Shown: positions 13,097 through 25,377 of the stretch, one piece after another
How positions within the stretch are numbered: the first letter of the stretch is position 1
How the letters are laid out: each line of letters opens with the position of its first letter
NCBI GenBank assembly: GCA_002105175.1
Contig: MCGE01000033.1
Location: 186,001 to 250,000, forward strand
From: Absidia repens
Lineage: Eukaryota; Mucoromycota; Mucoromycetes; Mucorales; Cunninghamellaceae
DNA: 64,000 bases
Direction: 5' to 3'
The notes under the pieces: generated by a model
Database searches by the model: none
Told to the model about the DNA's origin: nothing
The model's input: only the letters and a program-made list of their open reading frames with translations
Program-made: the position numbers and the translations under genes

Positions 13097-16000
13097 TCAA
13101 ATGGGAGATAGCATAATACTATGACTACTACTAGAAGAGGGAGGGGGAGTCAATGTCACTTGATTCATGGCCAGTTCACGCCTAAAAGCCAACACATTGT
13201 GAGAGAATCTTTCCCGGTCCTTTTTAGTCAATGTCCATCCAATGCCCTCCATTAATTGATTGAGCGCCTAAAGAATACAAGGTTAAAAAAATACACGATT
13301 TCCCATTATCATATCAAGCCTATTTTCCCTTTACTTACTTTGGCGACATATGCTCTTCGTTCTGGTAATTGATGCTGGATAACATGATTGGTATATTTCA
13401 TTACATTCTATCAACGTTGTGAAAAAAAAAAAATGAATTTGAGATTTGATTGAATAGGACGAATAAATAAACTTACGTCTTTTTGTATCAAGGTCAGGAC
13501 ATAAAGAGGACGAGAGAGCTGCCATTGATCATTGTTGTCATCAAATAGTATCAGTCCATACAAAGTGATGAAGAGGGTGACCATACTATGAGGGGTGTTT
13601 TGAATATATTCAAGACACCAGTGAGGATAACCAGACAGAGAAGAGGAAGTCGAATTAGATGAAGTAACAGTTGATGTAGGTGAGGTTGCCAATAAAGAAG
13701 TGGTTGTGGTTGAAGATGAGGATGACAATGAAGGCGACGTTATAGATGAGTTGTTGTTGTTGTTGTTGCTGTGTGCTGCTGTATTCATATTAGGTATATT
13801 GATAGGGTCGCTGGAAGTGGCAGAAGAGGATGACGATCGGCGGTGGGTAAAAGACGATGATGCCATTGCTGCCGCTGAAGTTAATGATGATGATGGTGAC
13901 ATCCAGTCGGCTTGTTGGTGAGACAGTGGACGTTGTTGGTAATGCCGATAATGACGACGCGCTGACGAAGATCCCTGACATCGCTCGGTTTCTTCCGCAA
14001 CCAATGTAAACACATGATCCAGCGTGGCACAGGCATGGGTACGAATGTGAGCGTCAGGCACCTGTATACCTTGTTCGCAAGATTCCAACATTGATAAAAA
14101 CGGTTTCGCCGCCAAGTTCGGTAGCATTTTTAATTGTTCCGTACTGAATTCGTCCAATAACTGAAAATATGCTTTGGTCACCTTGGGAAGAGTCTATAAA
14201 CAATAGTTTAGTCTTTCATGAAAGCGAAGAGAGAAGAATACATATCAGTGGGGGATAACGTTACCATCAAATCGTCCATGGGAATAGCTAGCATCAGCTG
14301 GATCATCATTCGAAAAGCTTGATCGATAGATTTATCTTGATATAACCAAAGTACACCGAAATTGATATATTTCCCACTTAGACATCTTGTAAGTATATTG
14401 AAGCAAGTTGAAATCCCTTTAAATCTAACGCAGTATAAAATGATAAGTTCAATGATGATATACTTTTGATTGTTTGATTTTTCTCATTGCGTTACTTACT
14501 TTTCTTGATATTTTTGATCATCTTGGGTCACTGTCTTTTCCAATATATGCCGTCCTAAAAAGGATAATATTAATAGTAATATAAAAGATTAATGCTTGAG
14601 CTAATTGTTCATCCATCCTAGCATCTTAGTAATATAGTTGCCCAGATAGTTCTTACCATAGATACACACTAGCTGACTGGCATCTTTGAACATCAACACA
14701 CCGTTGGGAGAGGATACGTCAAAATTGAGCCGTTGGTTCTTGTTGTGTACAAATTCCGCCATGAATTTCAGCAAAGTATTCGCCAAATTAGTATCTTGAG
14801 CCCATGCTTCCATGCCCCGGAGCGCAATCGACATATAGTCAGGATAAAACCAATCAAGGAAAAGGGCGAAGTTTCGTTTATTTTGCATTGCCATCATTAT
14901 CCCACGCAAGTCACGGAATATGTCTTCAAGCGCAATCTATAAATATATATATGCATATAGTTAGCAGGAGAACATGGTTTTCATTTTGTGTCTGTATTTA
15001 CCTTGACAGGGATTTGATGAAAGGCTTGAATTGAGTCGAGTTGTGCTAGACCATCCAATCGCTGTTCGAAGCTTTTCATAAAAGTATCAAATTCCACTTC
15101 AGTCACTTCTTCAGCAAATAAAACCTTGCAAAGAATCTGGTAATAAAGCATCCGATTATGTCTATGTATATTGCTATTGCTGCTGTTGTTTTCTTGATTG
15201 TCAAGTACGCCAAAGAACCCATTGTTGCTATTCATGTGATTTTGTAAGAGGTAGGTGATCGTTTCGGTTTTTCGTATGTTTTTCAATGCACTGTATCCGC
15301 TAGCCAATTCATTGAAAAGTGCTAAAGTTTGTTTGATCAAGTGGCCATTGTTACCCCAGAATTGAAGATTTGTTACACTAGCCATTAAAATGAAAAATTG
15401 GAAAAAAATCAGCATGAATCGGTGTTTCAATGTGTGTGTGTGTTTTTTTAAGGGACACTTACATTTTCCGCAAAATGACATCCAGCATGTTGATTTGATC
15501 GCTGATTCCAAAAGCTTCAGTCAAGCTATTGTAAACCTATATATGATAAATAAGTATGGATTAATACATAATATAAAAATAGTCCATTTGGCATAGATCA
15601 ACCTTTATTTACCGATTTTGAAGGTTCCCCAATAAAAGATTTCCGGAACTGTTGGAAAAAGTAGATAAAGGCAGAGTCCAGTTTTGGGTTCAGGAAAGTG
15701 GTTCCATGTTGGTTTTGTAAGGCTTGATTGACTTCCATTAATTGTAATACTTTTGTTGTGATTTTTCCATCGACATCGTCATTATCATCCGAGTTGAGGA
15801 AGGAAGGTCGGTTTCCAATAAACACCGCAGCAAAATACACCAACCATGCAAATTTTGCTTCGATCACATCCAACGTTTCTTTGAATGCCTCCATACTGAT
15901 CATACCGGCTTGGCTCATCCATTCCTAAATTGTAGTCAAAATGAGTATTATTGTCAGTAAAAGCGAATAATACAAGCATGTAGATATATATTCACCTGAT

Positions 16001-18090
16001 ATTCCATTGCTATAGGATCAAACACTGAGACAAGGATTGCGCTTGAGTCTTGATACTGGCACCGAGCAATCTTTCCAAGCATTGATAATGTATCCACAAG
16101 ACTTTCTTCGTTCTCAAGAGGATCTTATTTGAATGGAATGAAAGGATATATATGAGTTAATTGAATACATCTTTTTTTTTTTTTTCCCTTGTTTTTTGGT
16201 TATACCGTCTAGCATTTCTTCAACTCGGGTAGCCACAGATTGCACATTGGTGGTAATGTAAGATCGGACCAATTCCACAGTGATAGATTCCAATTTCTTG
16301 ATAATATTGTCGTCCAAATGTTGATAATAGCTCATCGTTTCCACTGTTCTTGACCAGAAGCCCAGTAAATACGAGGCAGTATTAGGGGACCACTATATAT
16401 ATACATAAATGTCATTATCATGCCAAAAAAAAAAAAAAAAAGTTCCATGTTGATGCTTACCTTCCATGACTGAAATGCTTTGATGGTAAAATCCGTCACC
16501 AGAGTAATCCATTCTTCATATCCTTGTTCTTTGACGAGATCGCTTAGGGGAGCAATGGCACGAAATCGGAATAGAAGACGACAAAATTCATTGTAATTGT
16601 CCGTATCACCCATGCCTTGAGATTGAATAATTATGTTTTGAATACCCTGCATCAGTCGAGTGACAAAGGCAGATCGTTCGGTATCACCAGTGAATAAAGC
16701 CTTCCTTGTAGATGCCAGCAAGACAAGGCATTCCATCACCTATAATATAAAAAAAACATAGTGAGGATGAGTCAGGTCAGCTTTCAATACTATGATCTTT
16801 CTATTCTTTCGTTGTTACCTTTGATGTGTGAGGAGGCTCGAATTCTTGGTAAGCTTGGAAGAAGGTAGTGAGAAAGTGATCTTGTTCATAAACTTGTCGC
16901 CAAGATGTAGGGACCTAATCATTATGTGGTAAGTATACTATGCGAAAATACATGGTCCTTGCTTCCTTTTTAAATATATAAATTACCTGTACAGTACCGA
17001 TATCTTCGCCGGCTTCATCCAAACTTGTTCCAGCAAAATCATACGATAAACAGTTCACCAGAACACGTAAAGTATTTTCCCTCATTCTATTCTCTTGATC
17101 AGCTATATTTCAAACCATAATAATAATAATATTAATATAATATGAGGAAGGGCCAATAGCCTTGTATGAACATAGTAAACTAGTTTTACCTTTGTCGAAA
17201 CGGATAGACCGACCGAGTAGTTCCTCCAATGTTTGGAATGCCATTTTGAAGATATCCAAAAGTTGAGTATCCCTAAAACCAGAAGCTTTATATGAAAAGA
17301 AAACAGCTTAGCAAAAAAAATAACTTCCCTTGTCCCATATTTTAAACATTATCATCACCTACCAGCCTTTCTAAACATTGCAGAATACCGTGGCGGACTT
17401 GGTGTGTTGATATCTTGTATAATCACTGATAAGAGATGCAGGCCCAATATGCGATGATCCAATGAAGCCTGCAGAAATTGATCCAAATCCTTGCCAATCG
17501 TTTGGTATTCCTCTAGTGCAACCCAACCCATTCTAGTCAATTGTGTCAAGACACCACCCAGTTGTGACACAATAAAGGGTAACATGTCAGGATGCACAAA
17601 AGCATACTCAAGTAAGAAGGTACCTACATATACACACATAGTTCAATGTACATGTATCAGTAAAGCCCAGTATACAGGTATATTCTCATTCATATATTAA
17701 AAGTTTATTTGACTTACGTAGTTGCAATTTGGTGACATTATCAAAAAGAGTGAATTGGCTAGTGATCAGTTGCTTTAACCTGGCTAAACAAAAGATCTGC
17801 ACATAAGGCGTTGGTGAGGCTTCCAGTAAAATACGTAAGGCCGATGCTGTTTCTGTAGGTGTTTGGATTGTCAATGATGAAGCCCCGGGTATATTGCTGT
17901 TGTTGTTGGACAAGGAAGAATTCGTGGTGCTGGTGGTGGTGTTGGTACCGTTGGAGTCAGCAAACGTTGGGAACTCGACTTCTAACTCGTGTTGTATTTG
18001 GCTTTGTTTTTGCGTTGAGGTTGGATTGTAGAGTTGTTCACAAAGAGAGACATAATAGTGAATGCGGTCATCTTGTTGTGCCATCATCAT
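13097..18090 (-). CDS. XPO7: Exportin-7 (RanBP16-type importin-beta family transport receptor)
   Basis: A nuclear transport receptor that binds RanGTP and exports folded cargo carrying basic signals. Seventeen exons on the minus strand join in frame to about 1246 residues: 18090-17718, 17623-17359, 17272-17190, 17102-16987, 16914-16819, 16739-16461, 16392-16206, 16123-15996, 15924-15613, 15536-15463, 15377-15002, 14936-14657, 14554-14500, 14424-14265, 14193-13477, 13407-13339 and 13267-13097. Family signatures include LNCL-like/YDFAGTSLDE, VPTSWRQVY, AELVHN-type FVHNKNQRLNFDVSSPNG and KGISTCFNIL. Helical HEAT repeats make up the whole protein. Compared with animal exportin-7 (about 1087 residues) it has a Ser/Thr/Asn-rich N-terminal loop (residues about 45-80) and a Ser/Thr insert of about 100 residues (1004-1110) within exon 15. 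The start has three consecutive Mets; any of them could be used. Confidence 0.94.
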
Positions 18091-18795
18091 TTTTTTTTTT
18101 TTTTGGGTGTGGTCGTGGTGTTGCTGTAGTTTGCTACTGGTGGGTTTTCAGATTAGTGTCGTAATAGGAAAGAAGAATATATGTCTACTACTGATCGTTT
18201 TTAGGACAGGTTGAATATCAATAATGGTATTTATGTTTAAGATAAAGGTAAGCGATGAGAAATAGAAGACGTATCAAATAGAAAAGAATAAGAGATAAAG
18301 CAAAAGAAAAAAAAGACAAAAATTCGATAAACCTTGTTTTTGGTGCCACTACTTTTTTCAGAGTATATTTCGGATCCCGCCAAAATGCCCCTCACCATAA
18401 CCTTACATACTGACCACATGGCCTTTTCGAAACACAAAACGAGCAGATCATCCTTCTTTTTCCTCACCTGACTTTATCACTGTTTCCTGTCACATTATAA
18501 AGACAATGATCATAAAGGTATCATCACGATACATTCACCATCAACGCCGAGTACAAAAGGCCAAATATTCACCAATCATGGAATCTCTTTTATTGACAGC
18601 ATGCTCTCTCACCTAGAATTAAGGTACCCCTTATCAAATATGATCAGCATGGCATAACATACTGCAACATCGGTGATAAAGAGAATAATAACATCACTAA
18701 GTCTTTTTCTTTTTTGTTGGTCCTCAAAACCGCTCACTGATTTATTCGTTCCTGGTTTTCGGATCAACTGCCTCTACTTGTAAGAGGTTCTCTGG

Positions 18796-18820
18796 GGTTC
18801 CGCTGGAGTTTCGGGGAACC
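18796..18820. other. Hairpin GGTTCC...GGAACC
   Basis: Perfect 6-bp arms, GGTTCC and GGAACC, around a 13-nt loop. It sits 70 bp from a second, larger palindrome. Not a tRNA arm pattern. Confidence 0.45.
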
Positions 18821-18890
18821 ATGGCGTAGTATGTCAAGAGTTCAAAAAGACACTTTTTTTTTGACAGCATGAGCGTAGCTGCACCTACTT

Positions 18891-18953
18891 AGGTTGAATT
18901 CCAAGGAGTCGCTCACCAAGGTGAGGATGGCGGAGGCGTCGAATTCCTAACCT
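18891..18953. other. Nested palindromic structure
   Basis: Outer arms AGGTTGAATTC and GAATTCCTAACCT pair with a small bulge. Inside lies a second perfect stem CTCACC-AA-GGTGAG. Nested, GC-richer than its surroundings and unlike nearby sequence, it could form a stable RNA or be the remains of a mobile element end. Confidence 0.45.
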
Positions 18954-19229
18954 TACCTTTTTTTCAACGCACATTTAAAAGAAATCAATTATATGGAGAG
19001 CAAAACACGGTGTTTCTGCCAAGGCCATGTTCATTAAAGTACAAAATGGCAAATATGAAAAAAAGACTACCCTGTAGTGTCTGGCGGAGCGGTTCACACG
19101 TACATGCATGTTGTGTTGTTGTTTTTTCGACACACAAATACAGAGTATATTCAAGAGATAGAGCATTGAGCACTATGGTTGATGAAAATATTGTGCACAC
19201 ACACGCACATATGGAAAGCGATTAAAGAA

Positions 19230-19430
19230 AAAAAGACAACATATAATTTATTCAAATGTAGATATATGAACAATGATAATTAAGCACTATGCTAGACCAG
19301 TAAAGATTTTCATAACACTGTATATTCTGAAGAGGACGCTAATCTAAAAGGGGGCGAGCCCGTTCAAGTTCTAACACTAAATCCAAGACCGCCACCACCT
19401 TCACTGAGACTTGAATTTATTTATTATACT
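19230..19430 (-). repeat. Dispersed non-coding repeat, truncated copy R0
   Basis: On the minus strand, partial matches to the repeat core: TTTATTCAAATGTAGATAT at 19248 (the reverse of the GAATAAAATATGT region) and CTAACACTAAATCCAAG at 19371 with a CTTCACTGA motif after it. The conserved GATTACAAGATGCATGG box is replaced by unrelated sequence, so the copy is internally deleted. Confidence 0.45.
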
Positions 19431-19739
19431 ACATACAAAGCAATGAATAAAAAAATATAAGAGAGAGCTAGATATATACCTAATGTCCAGTTTGGCCGGG
19501 ATTACGCTGACGACGCGGCGTATGTTGGCCCGTATGAATGTGATCACCGTTTATATAAAATGACCTTAAAATATCAGACAGCTACTGGGCATCAGGGTGG
19601 GGTGCGAGGAACAAGGAGTCGCAGATACACTGGAAGACAGTGGAAAACACTCTATAACGAGATTGGCAACACTCACAGCCAACTTAGACTCATTTAAATG
19701 AATGATCGGCCATGAATATTACTGAGAGCATGTTAATAT

Positions 19740-20495
19740 GTGTGATAGTTAAGTGATTCGAGACTGTCAACTAGCTCCTGGGTGGTACCCAAGGGGAAAT
19801 GTATTCATAGTGTATGAATTGGAGAGTAAGTGCTTGGTGAGACAATTCACAAAACAGCTAACTATAGTGACATTGTTCACTATTCAATAAGTCAGAGGAT
19901 GGTTAATAAAAACGAACACTTTTATTAAAGCATGTTGGTGGGTACTAAAAACTAATGGCGAGGGATTCATTGTAACAAAAGAATGTTCAACACTAATTTG
20001 AAAGGACAAAAATGCAGCTAATACATTTTATAGTACAAAGCAAGAGAACGACTGAAGAGGTGCATATTATTGAAGTACAATAACTGTCGCCACTAATCAT
20101 GTACAAAAACGTGATCTCTTGTACGAAGACATCAGTGAGACTAATGGAACATACTTTCATTGAAGCAAATAAAAAAAAATGAGACATATTTTATTCAGGT
20201 GTAGACACAAACTATAGACAAACTAAGACTAAATTAAGCTAATGACGGCTCCAAAAAGCCAACTAAAGGTGGTCCAAAATCCTAGATCCAAAATGAAAGA
20301 GTTTCCCCATGCGAATCCCTGAGCTAAAATCCCTTCTAAACTAGTCCTGACACTAATCTACGTCCAAAAGAACCTCATAGAAGCTGAATGGCGAAGGGAG
20401 AAAAAAGGGGGGGAAAAAAAGAATGAGCGAAAGAAAGAGGAAAGAGTGCGAAAAAAAAAGGTCCAAATAAAAAAGGTTGCGAATGGCGGGATTTC
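19740..20495 (-). repeat. Dispersed non-coding repeat, copy R1
   Basis: Minus-strand copy. Reading leftward: a CCCGCC head at about 20490, the pyrimidine tract (purines on the plus strand, 20390-20470), ATTAGTGTCAGGACTAG at 20341-20357, the GATTCGCATGGGGAAAC version of the core box near 20300-20325, GAATAAAATATGTCTC near 20190, and TTTTTATTAACCATCCTCTGAC near 19895. Its head lies about 90 bp from the MED9 start and points toward it. Confidence 0.75.
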
Positions 20496-20582
20496 AAATG
20501 ATTTGATTTTTCTGAATTGAAAACAAAAAATTGGTATGGAGGCACCATCTTTTCCTTCCCTTTTGTTTATTTTTCTGTTAGA

Positions 20583-21158
20583 ATGGATCCCGCACTTACT
20601 GGTCAAGATGATTTATCCCTATACACCACAGACTATACAAACGATATGACGTCTCAAGATCCGGATTTTTTTTTATCGACGTCAGAACCCATTACAGAAA
20701 CGTCAGCAACAACAACAACAACAGCAGCAGCAGCAGGAGAAGGAGCCGCGTTACCATCAACGGCAACAACAACAACAACAGCAACAGCGACAGCAACAGC
20801 ACAAAGTTCCATGCAACCGCCTGAAAATCCAACCACAGCCATCACCAATGATAACACCACCAACGACCCTGCAACAGCTACCAATCCATTGACCTTCGAC
20901 AAGAATGAATTCTCGTTTTTGCCTCAAGTGCAAACCATTGTCCAGTCGATCTTGGAGGGCGACAATTCCGATGATATTGGGAAAGCAGTGATACGATTGA
21001 ACGAACGAATTGAACAGGCTCGACTCCTGTTGCAGGATCTACCAGGATTGCAGTATGTCAAGGATGAACAGGAAGCTATCTTACATCAGGAAACGGCCAT
21101 TCTTCAAGAGATGAAGCACAAGTTGAAAAAATATTCTCGTTTGGCGGCGTTTCAATGA
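20583..21158 (+). CDS. MED9: Mediator complex subunit 9
   Basis: A small subunit of the Mediator middle module, which links transcription factors to RNA polymerase II. Single exon, 191 residues. The N-terminal 110 residues are acidic and low-complexity (Thr/Ala repeats from ACA and GCA triplets, 20700-20800). Residues about 118-188 form the conserved Med9 helical hairpin, with FLPQVQTIVQSILEG, the LNERIEQARLLLQDLPG segment and a trailing coiled coil ending in HKLKKY. I chose the Met at 20583 because the domain lies far downstream and the upstream in-frame Met (20517) would add 22 residues from the promoter. A reversed repeat copy lies immediately upstream. AATAAAA at 21330 is a likely polyadenylation signal. 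Confidence 0.85.
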   Translation: MDPALTGQDDLSLYTTDYTNDMTSQDPDFFLSTSEPITETSATTTTTAAAAGEGAALPSTATTTTTATATATAQSSMQPPENPTTAITNDNTTNDPATATNPLTFDKNEFSFLPQVQTIVQSILEGDNSDDIGKAVIRLNERIEQARLLLQDLPGLQYVKDEQEAILHQETAILQEMKHKLKKYSRLAAFQ

Positions 21159-21594
21159 TTAGATGTGGATTTGATGATGACTTGTAGTTTTAGCGACTCC
21201 CTTCGGCCCCCCCCCAACCTCCACCCTTCCACTTTAGTTATAATTTTATAGTAGTATTAGTATTAAATATATTATTTGGAATATACCCTCACCCTTCCTT
21301 TTATTATTACCTTCTTTTTATCTATTACAATAAAACATGGTTTTTTTTTTCTTTTTATCGAAACAAAAAAGTCGCGATAGTCTTATAACAGGATGGGGTC
21401 TAAATCAGTGTGTGTATTGAATGGGTCAGTCATTCATGGGGGCAAATACATGTGTGACAGGGCAAACTGAAGTGTGGAAAGGGTAGCGGTGTCTGTTTTG
21501 CTTAAAAAAAAAAAGATACATATTCGATCACTCACTATCTTTTATTATTCTATGGAAGATTAAATAAATAAATAAAAATATAAATTCATCGACT
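21159..21594. other. Convergent 3' spacer MED9 / CotH-family gene
   Basis: About 430 bp shared by two 3' UTRs. A C9 run is at 21208 and AATAAAA at 21330 for MED9. On the minus strand TTTATTTATTTA just beyond the CotH stop is compatible with its 3' end. No other feature is seen. Confidence 0.5.
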
Positions 21595-23854
21595 TCACTG
21601 AGGAACCGGGTTGATTGCTGCCTGCGGCATGATCTCAATTTGTTTTTGTGCAGTAATTAGATCTTCTATATCTTCACCCAGTTCTTCACCAACGATATCC
21701 TCCATCTTTTCAAAGACGAAGCGAGGAATTCCCTTGATTGTTAAAGCATTTGCACGTAGTTTAGCTTCCAATGATGGCGGATCGAGTGCTTCAGTCTCAG
21801 AGAGATCTTGAACAACAGCTTGGTGTTTTGTTTCGATCCATTCAATCAACCCAATGTTTTCATCATCAGCACCCGAGCCACGCTTGAGTGATTCTAGGAA
21901 CGATCCATCGGCCCAAGGGCGAGACATGCCTCCCGCAGTCCATTTTTGTAACCCTTTATCCCATTCAGCGTCATGCTGGATCATGTAAGCCAAACCTTGT
22001 ACTCGAGGCAATAAAGTAGCAGGATGCATTACCTTGTCATTGATGGTGGATAGCATTTCCATGTAACTCTTTTGAAACTCGGGCACGGACATCACTTTTT
22101 CCCACAGGTACGAATGCACCATGCGTCGAGATGAAATATCTGTCCACTTGCCCGTCATTAATTTACGTTGATCCAGTTCCAAGCCATTTCCAAAAGTAAA
22201 ATCGAAATCCATTGGCATAGTTATAAATTGATTGGTTTTAGGATGCTTATACAACATGTAATTATTGCCAGCTAAAAAAAAAAAAAAAGTGAGTGGGGGA
22301 GCATGTTAATGCATAGCGGGGAAAACTCCGCTCTTTTTTTCTTCTTTCAGCAACAAATGACTTACAATAAACAATACCATCCCAATTACCGCCTAACCAT
22401 TCGCAAGCTACTTGACGAAGGAAATGATTGACATTAATGACCTGATTCCATTGTTCGACTGCATTGGTAGAAGCAGTGGAAATATTAAAACTGGCAATGA
22501 ATCGGGTCAAATCGATCAATGATGCCATTCCATTGGCTTTTTCATCTGGTGTGTTGCTTTTGACTTCATACACCAAAGCATCATAGTTCGCTGCATTTTC
22601 TCCACGGTAAGCGAGATCAGCCGCATATTCTCCTTTGCCTGCATCGGCTTTAATAATAGGTCCAATTTCTGCATTTTTTATGCCATGATGGACAGTTTCT
22701 TGTAAATAGCTATAAGAAAAGGAGGAAATCAGGTTTTTTTTTCCTTTCCACAAGGAAAAAAAAAAAAAAAAAAAAAGATCCTTACGATTTATCTACATTA
22801 TCATCCATAATCAAGTACAATCCAACCGGACGACCATTAAAATAGACACTACCGTATTTTAAAAAGGATGTTAGCGGACTATTGAAAAAAAATTCCCTTT
22901 TTTTTTTTTTTTTTTTTTTTTACCGAGCATAAGAACCACGAGGGGCATGCACACCCGAAGCCTGCAATATATCTGCGTAGAGCTTTTCGCGGATAAGCGT
23001 AGGATCTGTCGCTTCTGGTCTCAATTTCAGACTCCAGCGGTTAGCTAATCCATCCGGTGATTTCAATTTTAATTTATAAGGCACCTTTGCCCACGTACGA
23101 CTTGAATGACCACCTATTTTTAAGGACACTTGATCAAAGTGCTGCACGTTATCATAGCTCATTCATGCGAAAAAAAAACAAAAAAAGGATTTGAATCTCC
23201 GCATCTGGCCAATCTTTTTTTTTTTTTTTTTTTTTTTTTGGTTACCTGATATATGTCATTTTACCAGTGATCTTAGTCACTGGATTCATTTTGTCTGAAT
23301 GTAAACGATCCAACAAAGATGGATTGAACTCAAACATTAAATTGGCGATGACGCCGTCTTCGAAAAGGGTTGATTCACTGTCAGTGAAGAACATATCCTC
23401 ATAGACTTTTGGTAAAGCAGGCAGACTCAATTTATTCCACGGTCGACCATACACTTCATTGAACGTCCGATCTGACATACGAATTGCCGGGCGTTCAAAG
23501 GGTTCGAAATCCACCATGGAGTCGGATAATACACTATCTGAAATAACGTACCGATACGTTTTTTTGCCAGGACCCGTCCCTGTGTACAAGAGCGGAATGG
23601 TGGCGTGTGGTTTAAGTGGGTACACTTGTTGACCAATCGCCACTCCTACTTTTGAATTTCCTATCACAGAGTCCACTATCACATTATACTCAATAAAAGT
23701 ATCTTCTTCACTATTGCATCCCAGCACTTTTCGTCCCAAAATAGAAAAAAAAAAGTTAGTGGATCATACATGCTTGATCCTGTGACAGCTCGATTTTTTG
23801 TTTTTCCATACCGAGAATGCATAAAAAAATCAATAGGGGGTAAACAAAATGCAT
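21595..23854 (-). CDS. Secreted CotH-family (spore coat protein H kinase-like) protein
   Basis: A member of the CotH family, which has a protein-kinase-like fold. Bacterial CotH phosphorylates spore-coat proteins. Mucorales have expanded surface-exposed families, some of which bind host cells. Six exons, 23854-23812, 23726-23246, 23157-22924, 22848-22786, 22709-22366 and 22271-21595, join in frame to 613 residues. Exon 1 supplies a hydrophobic signal peptide (MHFVYPLLIFLCIL) joined to VLGCNS, so the protein enters the secretory pathway; its 43-bp size makes it easy to miss. The CotH domain begins near residue 170. The motif DFDFTFG at 410-416 matches the metal-binding aspartate region of the family. 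There is no hydrophobic C-terminal tail, so a GPI anchor is not predicted, unlike some invasin-type members. Whether it has any host-interaction role cannot be judged from sequence. Confidence 0.87.
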
Positions 23855-24302
23855 ATTGTTGATACGTTATAAAACGAAAAAAAAAACAATACAAGGAAAA
23901 TATTGAAAGGAAAAAAAAAAGTCGATTTTATAATACAAAAGCGATGATGGCAAGAACAATGATGGTTCTGATCAAAATAATGATGGTATTTACTTTGGCT
24001 TTAATCAAAATGCATGATCCAATAAAAAAAAATCCGGTGTTTGAAATATTTGACATTCACCATTGTTTGCTTTGATATAGATGGATCCCACGTGGACTCA
24101 CACCCATATCCTTACCCCAATCACATTCAAATATAATGAAGGCAAAAGACAAAATTTTTATTAAAAAGTACAAATATTTCTAAATAAAACTAGTAAGACA
24201 ATAATGGAGGAAGGGATAATAAAAGGAATACAAAAAGGAGGGAGGAGGGCAAACGGGCTGTTGTTGTATACATATATAAAAGAGGGGAGGGGAAGAAGGA
24301 GT
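23855..24302. other. Non-coding spacer
   Basis: Upstream region of the CotH-family gene and 3' flank of the phosphatase gene; AT-rich with poly-A runs. A Met-rich plus-strand reading starting at 23944 is short (about 40 codons) and compositionally biased, and is not supported. Confidence 0.45.
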
Positions 24303-25377
24303 CTAGCTTGCGTATTTATTGCATTTCACTTGAGTGTATTGGTGAGTTTTGATATCCATGGCTGTCAGACTACCGCCATACACACATCGACTGTCTAATC
24401 CAAAGGTGACATTTTCCAAATCCAAGCCCCTAGAAGCATCATGGCCGTAGTATATTTTGATAGGAGGGGAGGTAGTGTCGTGGGTTTTTTGGTGGGCATT
24501 GTACTCGTCCGTCCAATGTACACCTACGTCATTGTCCCGTGTTGGTACACCGTCCTTGATATCCCGCATGTTGAATACTGTATGAGGATCGTTTTGTGCA
24601 ATGTCAGTGATGTTGGGATCCAGGCCACCATGGACCACCCGGGCATTCATAAAGGGAAGGTCGATCACCATTGGGCATTGTACTAAATAATCATAATCTT
24701 CACTGGTCAAATTTCTATAGCGACAGAAAAACAATATTAAGATAAGAAGGCATTGGTTCTATAATGTGTGTGTATGAGTTTTCTTACTTTGCAATATCCG
24801 CATGTTCATCCTTGAATTTCATTGGATCCACCACATTGCCTTCAGGTAGAAACGCTTTCGGGGGCGCCATTCGCTGAGCACCATTGATATTCTCAAATGT
24901 CTTGAATCGTATCACATAGTCATCATGGTTGCCGCGGACACAGTACATGCCTTTTTCCTTTGCCAAGCGTAGTACACCGGGATTGTCGTAACCTTTCGAT
25001 ACCAGATCACCTGCCAAGATCATGGCATCGGTGCTTTGATTGTATTTCAGCTTGTCCACCATGGCCGATAATTCATTCGCACACCCATGGACATCACCCA
25101 CCACAAAGATGCGTTGCTTGTTGCTGAGATCATTGAGTGTCTTGACTCGGGTCAGGTTGGAGAACTTGGATTCCGCTTGCGCATACGATGGTTTGTAGTC
25201 ACTGCCGTCCCCGATTGCTGATTCATTACGTTTCTTGCTGGTTGTGACCACTGCCACAGGCACGATCACTACGATCAATACTGCTACCACCCCCAAAGCG
25301 ATGCCAATATAAAGCCAGCGTTTTGATTTTTTGGGTTGTTTCTGCTCGTAATAATATTCAGGTGGTGATGAATCCAT
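24303..25377 (-). CDS. Membrane-anchored calcineurin-like phosphoesterase (Ppn2-like)
   Basis: A PPP-superfamily metallophosphoesterase with an N-terminal membrane anchor, the layout of the yeast vacuolar endopolyphosphatase Ppn2 (326 residues). Two exons, 25377-24788 and 24714-24303, join in frame to 333 residues. A single transmembrane helix lies at about residues 22-46, preceded by a short basic cytosolic tail. Metal-binding motifs follow in order: GDVHG (94-98), GDLVSKG (123-129), GNHDD (149-153), HGG (225-227) and YGHDAS (about 285). Together these are the complete phosphoesterase set. Cleavage of polyphosphate in the vacuole is inferred from topology and length; other substrates such as diadenosine polyphosphates are possible. 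Confidence 0.85.

Larger units (their letters stand above)
18091..20582. other. Long non-coding region between divergent XPO7 and MED9
   Basis: Contains a pair of strong hairpins (18796-18820 and 18891-18953), a truncated repeat copy (about 19230-19430) and a full repeat copy (about 19740-20495). ORFs here are under 85 codons and not supported. The last 90 bp before MED9 are AT-rich with the reversed head of the repeat abutting them. Confidence 0.5.

Noticed and set aside
23943..24070. Met-rich hydrophobic plus-strand reading resembling a signal peptide
   Set aside because: Short, repetitive ATGATGG composition, with no following coding exon on the plus strand.
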